Shown here piece after piece: positions 35,078 through 42,403 of a stretch of 47,013 bases of DNA. Numbering within the stretch: the first letter of the stretch is position 1; each line of letters opens with the position of its first letter. Under the pieces are notes generated by a model that saw only the letters and a list, made by a program, of their open reading frames with translations, did no database searches and was not told the DNA's origin. Where the stretch lies: the NCBI GenBank assembly GCA_938044775.1, contig CALIOE010000111.1, positions 1 to 47,013 of the forward strand, read 5' to 3'. This DNA is from an uncultured Rhizobiaceae group bacterium. GTDB lineage: Bacteria; Pseudomonadota; Alphaproteobacteria; Rhizobiales; Rhizobiaceae. The position numbers were made by a program, and so were the translations under genes.

Positions 35078-36505
35078 CTAACCGAAATTTCGCAAAAAAC
35101 GGACAATGCCGCGCACAAAAGGTTTCTTTGTGCTCGGCGCATAAAACGACGTAGCTGCCCGTTTGCCGATCTCGCTCATGGTTGGGTAGGGAGACACATA
35201 ACCGGCAATATCACGCACTTTCAGGCCCTGACTGATCGCCAAGGCCCAGATATTCATCATTTCACCAGCCATTTCGCCGGCAATCGATACGCCCTCGATC
35301 TTGCCGTTTTTACGGGTGACGATCTTTATGAGACCGGTTGTCTTGCCCTCGGCCTGAGCGCGGTCATTTTCAGCATATGGCCAGCGCAGGATTGTAATGT
35401 CCCTGAGCGCTTTCCGCGCACTCTCCTCTGTATGGCCCACATGAGCAATTTCGGGCTGGGTATATGTCGACCACGGAATGATGTGGGTGTTTTGCTTTGC
35501 CGGCAGGCGAAAAAGCAGGGCCCGGATCACGAGGCCGGCCTGATAACCGGCGACGTGGGTGAACTGAAGACCGCCGGCCACATCGCCGATCGCATAGACT
35601 CGGCTGTTGGTGGTTCGCAACTTTTCTGAAACCTTGATTCCCTTGCGGGTATATTCAATGCCGGCTTTTTCAAGGTCCAATCCCTCGACCGTTGCAGCGC
35701 GTCCCGTCGCAATCAGCAGGCTGTCTCCCTCAACAATAGCGCTTCCTGCTGTGTTCTCAATGTGGACCAGGACGCCGCCACCTTTGCGCTTTTCGAGGCT
35801 TGTAACCTTGGTATCCTCTTTGATGACAACGCCTTCTTCGCGAATTTTCTCCAGCACAATGCTGGTCAGTTCAGGATCGTCCTTGCCGAGCGCCTTAAAG
35901 CCCTCAATCACGGTGACTTCAGCTCCCAATCTGCGGTGTGCCTGGGCCATCTCCATGCCAATCGGGCCGCCGCCGACCACAATCAGGTGGCCGGGCGCAG
36001 ATGTCTGCTCAAACAGTGATTCATTGGTCAGATAGTCAACATCTTCAATCCCGTCGATGGGGGGAACAAAAGCGGCCGAACCTGTGGCAACAACAAAGCG
36101 CCGGGCTTTGATGGTCGTTTCACCCGCCACCACGGTTTTCTTGTCTGTGAAACGCCCGGCCTCCTTGATCACCGTGACACCAAGTGCCTCAAAGCGCTCT
36201 ACGCTATCCATCGGAGCGATGGTTTCGATGACCTTGTGAACGTGGTCGTGAACTTTCTGGAAATCCACTTGAGGTTCCCCACCGGAAACTCCGAACAGAG
36301 GGGCCTCACGCATATTGTGGGCATGTTTTGCAGACGCAATAATGGCTTTGGAAGGCACGCATCCATAGTTAAGGCAATCGCCACCCATTTTGCCTTTTTC
36401 GAGAAGCACCACGGATACCCCAAACGCTGCGGCCGCTGCCGCTACGGAAAGTCCTCCGGAGCCGGCTCCGATGACGCAAATATCCGGTTTCAGTGTTTCA
36501 GCCAT
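35078..36505 (-). CDS. FAD-dependent pyridine nucleotide-disulfide oxidoreductase (Lpd/MerA-like)
   Basis: A class I flavin disulfide reductase of 475 residues: FAD-binding GAGSGG (13-18), the redox pair Cys44 and Cys49 in GGDCLNYGCVPSKA, the NAD(P)-binding VVGGGPIGMEMAQ, the second FAD motif RVYAIGDVAGG, and a C-terminal dimerisation domain. In lipoamide dehydrogenase the C-terminal active-site base lies in HxHPT; here the segment is SPYPTMSE with Tyr440 at the His position. That argues against a true dihydrolipoamide dehydrogenase and for the broader MerA-like group of unknown electron acceptor. No pyruvate or oxoglutarate dehydrogenase genes are nearby. Confidence 0.9.
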   Translation of the reverse strand: MAETLKPDICVIGAGSGGLSVAAAAAAFGVSVVLLEKGKMGGDCLNYGCVPSKAIIASAKHAHNMREAPLFGVSGGEPQVDFQKVHDHVHKVIETIAPMDSVERFEALGVTVIKEAGRFTDKKTVVAGETTIKARRFVVATGSAAFVPPIDGIEDVDYLTNESLFEQTSAPGHLIVVGGGPIGMEMAQAHRRLGAEVTVIEGFKALGKDDPELTSIVLEKIREEGVVIKEDTKVTSLEKRKGGGVLVHIENTAGSAIVEGDSLLIATGRAATVEGLDLEKAGIEYTRKGIKVSEKLRTTNSRVYAIGDVAGGLQFTHVAGYQAGLVIRALLFRLPAKQNTHIIPWSTYTQPEIAHVGHTEESARKALRDITILRWPYAENDRAQAEGKTTGLIKIVTRKNGKIEGVSIAGEMAGEMMNIWALAISQGLKVRDIAGYVSPYPTMSEIGKRAATSFYAPSTKKPFVRGIVRFLRNFG

Positions 36506-36881
36506 GATGATTCTGCTTGTAGTTTGAGTCTTGCCCTACGGGCCTGTTGGTCCCCTTTCATCATGGGAGTGCCGACGACACAAGGAAAGGGCACTGAGTT
36601 GCGTCGACGGGTGAACTTTCCGCGAGAACCATGTCATCAGATGATGCCCATCTTACTTTGCTTGCGAGGCCCGGATTCCGGCCCGCGATCGGCCAATCTC
36701 CGGCAAGTCCTGTGTTGACTCAAACGGGGCCCCTGCCTATACACCGCCAAATTGCACCGTCCTTGTGGTCGGGCAGCGACGGGCTTTGTTAACCTTCATG
36801 GTGCAATAGCCGTCGTCAGCACAAAGCATACAACTCATTCCTTGACGAAGGGGCCTGTCAGAACCTGACCGGCATGATGAT
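36506..36881. other. 376-bp divergent region between the oxidoreductase and rpmH
   Basis: No coding sequence here is convincing; the longest plus-strand frame over it starts inside the oxidoreductase gene and lacks protein-like features. The right half holds the rpmH promoter and a leader of about 130 bases. The left half must hold the oxidoreductase promoter, which I cannot place. I see no tRNA or repeat. Confidence 0.6.
36715..36743 (+). promoter_or_regulatory. Sigma-70-type promoter for rpmH-rnpA-yidC
   Basis: TTGACT at 36715-36720, exactly 17 bases, then TATACA at 36738-36743. It is the best match to a housekeeping promoter in the window, as expected for ribosomal protein L34. Start of transcription would be near 36750. 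Confidence 0.75.
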
Positions 36882-37016
36882 ATGAAACGCACTTATCAGC
36901 CCAGTAAACTGGTTCGCAAACGCCGCCACGGTTTCCGCTCGCGCATGGCTACAGCCGGTGGCCGCCGCGTTGTTGCACGCCGTCGCGCTCATGGCCGCAA
37001 AAAACTGAGCGCCTGA
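36882..37016 (+). CDS. rpmH: 50S ribosomal protein L34
   Basis: The 44-residue L34, a small basic protein of the large ribosomal subunit. [19 protein letters not shown] and the ending [11 protein letters not shown] are diagnostic. It is followed by rnpA and yidC, the near-universal bacterial order. Its promoter is the strong TTGACT/TATACA pair about 140 bases upstream. The Shine-Dalgarno is poor (GGCATGATGAT before the ATG), which is odd for a highly expressed gene but the start is not in doubt. Confidence 0.98.
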   Translation: MKRTYQPSKLVRKRRHGFRSRMATAGGRRVVARRRAHGRKKLSA

Positions 37017-37064
37017 TTTCACAGGCGCCGGGATTTCTCGCAAGTCCTTACCTGGTATAGTGTG

Positions 37065-37586
37065 ATGGACAGCGTCGACAAGTCCGACAAGGACGGCAGT
37101 TCAGGGCTGGAAATTCGGCGCCTGAAAAAGCGGGAAGACTTTTTGAGAGCAAAAAAGGGCTCGCGCTCACACGAGCACGCCTTTGTTTTGCAGGTTTTTG
37201 ATCGACACAATGATGATCAATCCGTGCGGTTCGGCTTTACGGTAACGAAAAAAGTCGGCAATGCCGTGACACGCAACACCATCAAGCGGCGTTTGCGCGA
37301 GATGGTCCGTGCTGCGGGTGAACAGGATTTGCTGCCCGCGTCCATAGCGGGGTCCGATGTCGTCATTATTGCCCGCATAGAGGCTTTTGAAGAGCCATTT
37401 GAAAAGCTCACGGCAAGCCTTGTAGCCGGCCTGAAGACGGCGCTGGCGCGGCAAAACAGAAATTCGGCAAAACCAGTCGTTGCAAATCACCTGCCTTCGG
37501 GGCAAAAACAGCGCGGCGGCGGGGAGCCTAAGGGAATTGACGTAGATTCCGGGCACCCGGTGCCTTCCGAACCACCATCTGATTGA
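37065..37586 (+). CDS. rnpA: Ribonuclease P protein component
   Basis: RnpA is the protein subunit of RNase P, which trims the 5' leader from tRNA precursors together with the RNA subunit. From the ATG at 37065 (a GTG directly before it is possible) the product has 173 residues. Core features: IRRLKKREDFLRAKKG, RFGFTVTKKVGNAV and the RNR motif TRNTIKRRLRE (from about residue 69). The globular domain ends near residue 130; the remaining 40 residues are a polar, Gly/Pro-rich tail (QKQRGGGEPKG) not part of the conserved fold. It follows rpmH by 48 bases. Confidence 0.95.
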   Translation: MDSVDKSDKDGSSGLEIRRLKKREDFLRAKKGSRSHEHAFVLQVFDRHNDDQSVRFGFTVTKKVGNAVTRNTIKRRLREMVRAAGEQDLLPASIAGSDVVIIARIEAFEEPFEKLTASLVAGLKTALARQNRNSAKPVVANHLPSGQKQRGGGEPKGIDVDSGHPVPSEPPSD

Positions 37587-37600
37587 CGGGCACTTACCTG

Positions 37601-39397
37601 ATGGACAACAACCGCAATTTCCTACTCGCTGCCGTTTTGTCGCTGGCGGTTGTGTTTCTCTGGCAGCTTTTCATCATTCAGCCGCGCATGGAGCGTGAGG
37701 AAGCGATTCGCAAGGTTGAGCAGGAACGGCAAGTTGCTGCTGGTGAAACGGCAGCGCCGAAAGCCGGAGACGGTTCAGTTGCCATACCGACAGCCCCTTC
37801 CAGTGGCGCAACCGCTGTTCCCGGTGCCGCCCCTGCCGCTGAGCAGGGCAGCAAGGTCGCACGTGTTCCCCTGAAATCGGGAAAGCTCGAGGGATCGATC
37901 AGCCTGCGCGGTGCCCGCATTGATGACCTTCGGCTGTTGCTCTATCGCGAAACGGTCGACCCGACCTCCCCGACTATCCGCTTGCTGATGCCCTCGGCTA
38001 ATGAAAATGGTTACTTCGCTGAATTCGGTTGGTCGCCGGATGAAGCACTTGGCCAATTGCCCGGCCCGGCCACTGTCTGGAGGCTTGCATCCGGCAGCGA
38101 GCTCACGCCTGATTCTCCAGTGGCGCTGGAATACGAGAATGAAAAAGGACTCACATTCCGCCGCACCATAGAGATCGACGAGAACTACATGTTCACCGTC
38201 AGTGACACGGTCGCAAACGGCGGTTCCGGAGCTGTTTCACTCAAACCCTATGGTCGCATCGCACGATTTGGTACTCCCGAAACAGCCGGCATCTATGTGC
38301 TGCACGAGGGTATGCTGGGTGCCATCGACGAAGAGGGCCACGAGGAAATTGGCTATGACGATATTCAGGAAGAAAAGCGAATTTCCAAGCCGCGGGCCGA
38401 GAAAGGTTGGGTCGGCATAACCGACAAATACTGGGCCACGGCGCTGATTCCGGGCGCTGCCTTTACTGCCAACTACAATTATTTCGATCAGGGCCGAGCC
38501 TTCTACCAGACCGACTATCTGGGCGATCCCGTCAATGTGGCGCCAGGTGGTGAAGTCCAGGTAACGAGCCGTCTGTTTGCCGGAGCCAAGAAGGTGGGGG
38601 TCATTGACGGCTATGAAGCCGACCTGGGCATAGTGAAGTTCAACAAGCTGATCGACTGGGGCTGGTTCTACTGGCTGACCCAGCCGCTCTTTCAGTTCAT
38701 GGACTGGGTGTTTGGCCTGGTGGGCAATTTCGGCGTGGCAATTTTGATCGTCACTGTCTGTATCAAGCTGATTTTCCTGCCGCTGGCCAACAAATCTTAC
38801 GCCTCCATGGCGAACATGAAAAAAGTCCAGCCCGAGATGACTGCCATTCGAGAGCGCTTCGCGGATGACCGGCAGGCCCAGCAGAAAGCGATGATGGAGC
38901 TGTATAAGAAAGAGAAAATCAACCCGGCAGCGGGTTGTTGGCCGGTTCTCATTCAGATCCCGGTCTTCTTTGCGCTCTATAAGGTGATCTACGTGACGAT
39001 CGAGATGCGTCATGCACCGTTCTTTGGCTGGATTCAGGACCTTTCGGCAGCCGATCCAACCTCAATCTTCAATCTCTTCGGGCTCTTGCCCTTCGGCGTT
39101 CCGGCCTTCCTCGCAATCGGCGTCTGGCCGCTGCTTATGGGCATCACCATGTTCGTTCAAATGCAGATGAATCCGGCGCCGCCCGACCCTACCCAGCAAA
39201 TGATCTTCAAGTGGATGCCGGTCGTCTTCACCTTCATGCTGGCAACCTTCCCCGCCGGGCTGGTGATTTACTGGGCCTGGAACAACTTCCTGTCGATTCT
39301 GCAACAAGGCTTCATCATGAAACGCCAGGGTGCCAAGATTGAACTGTGGGATAATTTGCGGGGTTTGTTTGGCAAGAAGGGCGAACAAAAAACCTGA
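37601..39397 (+). CDS. yidC: YidC membrane protein insertase
   Basis: YidC (Oxa1 family) inserts and folds inner-membrane proteins, alone or with SecYEG. The ATG at 37601 gives MDNNRNFLLAAVLSLAVVFLWQLF, the standard start with TM1; an in-frame TTG at 37583 is rejected. 598 residues: TM1, a low-complexity Ala/Pro/Gly linker, a large periplasmic beta-sandwich domain (about 85-350), then the conserved C-terminal five-helix core, including FNKLIDWGWFYWLTQPLF, KPLANKSYASMANMKKVQPE-like sequence, INPAAGCWPVLIQIPVFFALYKV and FPAGLVIYWAWNN. It follows rnpA by 14 bases. In many rhizobia engB and argB come next; here a DUF3095 gene does. Confidence 0.97.
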   Translation: MDNNRNFLLAAVLSLAVVFLWQLFIIQPRMEREEAIRKVEQERQVAAGETAAPKAGDGSVAIPTAPSSGATAVPGAAPAAEQGSKVARVPLKSGKLEGSISLRGARIDDLRLLLYRETVDPTSPTIRLLMPSANENGYFAEFGWSPDEALGQLPGPATVWRLASGSELTPDSPVALEYENEKGLTFRRTIEIDENYMFTVSDTVANGGSGAVSLKPYGRIARFGTPETAGIYVLHEGMLGAIDEEGHEEIGYDDIQEEKRISKPRAEKGWVGITDKYWATALIPGAAFTANYNYFDQGRAFYQTDYLGDPVNVAPGGEVQVTSRLFAGAKKVGVIDGYEADLGIVKFNKLIDWGWFYWLTQPLFQFMDWVFGLVGNFGVAILIVTVCIKLIFLPLANKSYASMANMKKVQPEMTAIRERFADDRQAQQKAMMELYKKEKINPAAGCWPVLIQIPVFFALYKVIYVTIEMRHAPFFGWIQDLSAADPTSIFNLFGLLPFGVPAFLAIGVWPLLMGITMFVQMQMNPAPPDPTQQMIFKWMPVVFTFMLATFPAGLVIYWAWNNFLSILQQGFIMKRQGAKIELWDNLRGLFGKKGEQKT

Positions 39398-39442
39398 TCG
39401 CGATCAGCGCCGTAGCTTTGACACGAACCGGAGGGTTGAGTT

Positions 39443-40618
39443 GTGAAAGATGCGGAGCTGGAAAACCCCGGGTTTTATGACGCTCAGCTGATACACCACC
39501 AATTCGATGATCTGAGCCGGGCCGACGCCTACAAAAGTATTCCCGAAAACTGGGTGGTCTTTGTCGCCGACATTGTCGATTCAACCGGCCATGTGGCTGC
39601 CGGTCGCTTTAAGCTGGTTAACACGGTCGGTGCCGCGGTCATATCCGCCCAAATCAATGCCGCCGGTGACCGGCAGTTTCCCTTCATTTTCGGTGGTGAC
39701 GGTGCGGCATTTGCTTTCTGGCCGGAGCATCGGGCCGCAGCCGATGCTGCTCTTGCTGCTGTTCGACGCTGGGCCAAAGACGAATTCGGCCTGGAATTGC
39801 GTGCCGCCAGTGTGCCGGTGTCGGACATCAGAGAGGCTGGATACGATGTAGCCGTGGCCCGCTTCAGCGCATCCGACAATGCCGACTATGCCATGTTTTC
39901 CGGGGGCGGGGTCTCCTGGGCCGAGAAGCAGATGAAATCGGGCCGGTTTGATGTGCCCATAGCCGCTCCTGGCACGCTTCCCGATCTGACGGGTCTTTCT
40001 TGCCGCTGGACGCCCTCCCGGACCAGAAACGGGTCAATTGTCTCGGTGGTCGTCCTGCCCGAGGGTGGCGCCGATCCCTCACTCGTGGCCGATGCTCTTT
40101 CTCAGGTGGTCGAAATCACCGATCGGTTGGAACGCGGCGGGCACCCCGTCGCCGATACAGGGCCGGGTTTTGCCTGGCCTCCAGATGGCCTGACGCTCGA
40201 AGCTCATGCAACGAGAGGCAAAACGCCGCTTCTTCTCAGACGCGTTCAATTGCTTGCAGAGACCTTCATTGCATGGCTGTTCTTCATCACCGGGCTGAAA
40301 GCGGGAGGCTTCGATCCGGCCCACTATGTTGCCACAACGGGGCGAAACGCTGACTTCCGCAAGTTCGAGGACGGTTTGAAAATGACCGTGGATTGTGACG
40401 CGGAAACCGGAAAGCAATTGAAAGCCCGATTGCAGATTGCGGCAGATGCCGGACTGCTTCGGTTCGGCTGGTTTGAGCAGGACGCGGCGCTTTTGACCTG
40501 TATTGTTCCGTCGGTTGTCGAGGACGACCACATTCACTTTATTGACGGGGCCTCCGGCGGCTACACGAAAGCTGCAAGCCAGATCAAGGACTCATATGTC
40601 GCGGCTACAACGACATAA
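39443..40618 (+). CDS. DUF3095 protein with class III nucleotidyl cyclase-like domain
   Basis: 391 residues of the DUF3095 family, sometimes labelled adenylate cyclase. The N-terminal domain matches class III cyclases: WVVFVADIVDSTG carries Asp43 in the place of the first metal-binding Asp, and FIFGGDGAAFAF carries Asp86 at the second. Both are present, so catalysis is possible but unproven. The C-terminal half (about 200-391) has no family I recognise; it has one hydrophobic stretch at about 275-287 (TFIAWLFFITG). The GTG start at 39443 is supported by GGAGG eight bases upstream. It sits between yidC and ahcY, at what may be a rearrangement junction. Confidence 0.75.
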   Translation: MKDAELENPGFYDAQLIHHQFDDLSRADAYKSIPENWVVFVADIVDSTGHVAAGRFKLVNTVGAAVISAQINAAGDRQFPFIFGGDGAAFAFWPEHRAAADAALAAVRRWAKDEFGLELRAASVPVSDIREAGYDVAVARFSASDNADYAMFSGGGVSWAEKQMKSGRFDVPIAAPGTLPDLTGLSCRWTPSRTRNGSIVSVVVLPEGGADPSLVADALSQVVEITDRLERGGHPVADTGPGFAWPPDGLTLEAHATRGKTPLLLRRVQLLAETFIAWLFFITGLKAGGFDPAHYVATTGRNADFRKFEDGLKMTVDCDAETGKQLKARLQIAADAGLLRFGWFEQDAALLTCIVPSVVEDDHIHFIDGASGGYTKAASQIKDSYVAATTT

Positions 40619-40735
40619 ACAAAGCTTTATATGGCTTGCGCAACCAGTCATTCCCTGCTACAGCCCCCCGGAATTTGCAGCTTTGAAATCGCAGCCGCAC
40701 TCAACAACCGCCAAACAATTGCACAGGAGGCCGCC

Positions 40736-42139
40736 ATGGCCGAGCACGACTACATCGTGAAAGACATTTCCCTTGCCGAATATGGCCGCAAGGAGCTTGA
40801 TATCGCTGAAACCGAAATGCCGGGCTTGATGGCGCTGCGTGAGGAGTTCGGAGCAACCAAACCACTAAAGGGCGCCCGAATTGCCGGCTCCCTGCACATG
40901 ACGATCCAGACTGCCGTTCTCATCGAAACGCTGGTATAGCTGGGCGCGGATGTGCGCTGTGCTTCCTGCAACATCTATTCAACACAGGATCACGCAGCAG
41001 CAGCGATTGCGGCCACCGGTACACCGGTTTTCGCCATCAAGGGCGAAACGCTGGAAGAGTACTGGGACTATGCCGACAAAATCTTCTTCTTCGGCGGCGA
41101 AGGCGGCACCTGCAACATGATTCTGGACGATGGCGGCGACGCCACGATGTATATCCTGATAGGTGCGCGTGTTGAAAACGGCGAAACCGACCTCATCGAG
41201 ACCCCTCAGTCCGAAGAAGAAGAGTATCTTTTCGCTCAGATCAAGAAACGCATGAAGGCCAGCCCGGGCTGGTTCACGAAGCAGCGCGATGAGATCAAGG
41301 GCGTTTCCGAGGAAACAACAACAGGTGTTCACCGCCTTTACCAATTGGTCGAAAAGGGCCTTCTGCCGTTCCCCGCAATCAACGTCAACGATTCTGTTAC
41401 CAAGTCAAAATTCGACAACAAATACGGCTGTAAAGAATCGCTGGTTGATGGCATTCGCCGTGCCACCGACACCATGATGGCCGGCAAAACCGCAGTCGTT
41501 TGCGGCTACGGCGACGTGGGCAAGGGTTCGGCGGCTTCCCTGCGCGGTGCTGGTGCCCGTGTAAAGGTTACCGAGATTGACCCGATCTGCGCGCTTCAGG
41601 CGGCAATGGACGGGTTTGAGGTTACAACACTGGAAGATACCGTTTCCGAGGCGGATATATTTATCACCACAACCGGCAACAAGGACATCATCCGCATCGA
41701 ACACATGCGTGAAATGAAAGACATGGCCATTGTCGGCAATATCGGCCACTTCGACAATGAAATTCAGGTTGCCAATTTGCGGAACCTGAAGATGACAAAC
41801 ATCAAGGATCAGGTGGACATGTACGAGATGCCCAGCGGCAATCGTATGATCTTGCTGTCGCAGGGGCGCCTTCTCAACCTTGGCAATGCCACCGGCCACC
41901 CTTCCTTTGTGATGTCTGCCTCCTTCACCAACCAGGTCCTGGCCCAGATCGAACTGTGGACCAAGGGCGATGAGTACGGGAACGAGGTCTATATCCTTCC
42001 CAAACATCTCGATGAGAAGGTTGCGCGCCTGCATCTGGAGAAAATTGGTGTAAAGCTTACGCAGCTGTCTTCAGATCAGGCAGACTACATCGGTGTTACT
42101 ACTGAGGGTCCATATAAGCCGGAACACTACCGCTATTAG
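40736..42139 (+). pseudogene. ahcY: Adenosylhomocysteinase, interrupted by an in-frame TAG
   Basis: AhcY splits S-adenosylhomocysteine to homocysteine and adenosine, keeping methylation going. The ATG at 40736 follows a perfect AGGAGG-like site and starts [17 protein letters not shown]. The frame reaches the normal end PEHYRY at 42139: 468 codons, exactly full length. Codon 68 is TAG (40937-40939), between IETLV and LGADVR. Codon 75 is TGT (Cys) where the family has a near-invariant Trp (VRWASCN). Elsewhere the gene is intact: [21 protein letters not shown] for NAD, DVGKGS and the C-terminal dimer arm. A restart at GTG 40952 would lose [11 protein letters not shown], part of the substrate site. 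Causes: true mutation, readthrough, or sequence error. Confidence 0.85.
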
Positions 42140-42145
42140 ACCCTT

Positions 42146-42169
42146 AGCGGCGGATGTTAACCCGCCGTT
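42146..42169 (+). terminator. First hairpin after ahcY
   Basis: AGCGGCGG, loop ATGTTAAC, CCGCCGTT gives eight pairs (one G-T) followed by a short TTTA. It lies seven bases after the ahcY stop. It is weaker than the second hairpin downstream, and its loop and right arm overlap a possible CtrA-like sequence. Confidence 0.45.
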
Positions 42170-42187
42170 TACCCTGTGAAAGATACC

Positions 42188-42220
42188 AAGGTCGCAACCC
42201 AATGGGGTTTGCGGCCTTTT
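42188..42220 (+). terminator. Rho-independent terminator after ahcY
   Basis: AAGGTCGCAACCC, loop AAT, GGGGTTTGCGGCCTT pairs over about 13 bases with one bulge and ends in TTTTGT. It is a convincing intrinsic terminator that separates ahcY from divL. Its upkeep suggests that ahcY is, or was until recently, expressed as its own unit. Confidence 0.8.
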
Positions 42221-42403
42221 GTATGCGTATTTCTTGTGAACAAAGCCTCGCGTGCGATTCCCTGCTGATATAGATTAGGCGAATCACTTGGAGGGGCTGG
42301 TGATTTGGTGTTTGGGGCACCGTTGCGGCCCCGCGTGATCTATTATGACCTGGTCCATAGTTCGCGTAGTTGGGGCCTTCGACAGCGGAAGAGGTCGACC
42401 TGT

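Noticed and set aside
36236-36718. A 160-codon plus-strand frame over the oxidoreductase start
   Set aside because: It is antisense to conserved coding sequence for half its length, with no protein-like features and no ribosome binding site.
40619-40735. SAM- or SAH-type riboswitch in front of ahcY
   Set aside because: Only one possible long-range pairing (CAAAGC at 40620 with GCTTTG at 40680) is seen, and I cannot match the conserved core of any such riboswitch.
40937-40939. TAG in ahcY read as pyrrolysine or by a changed genetic code
   Set aside because: AhcY is not a pyrrolysine protein, and several other genes here, such as hisB, ptsH and divL, end normally with TAG; a wholesale code change does not fit.
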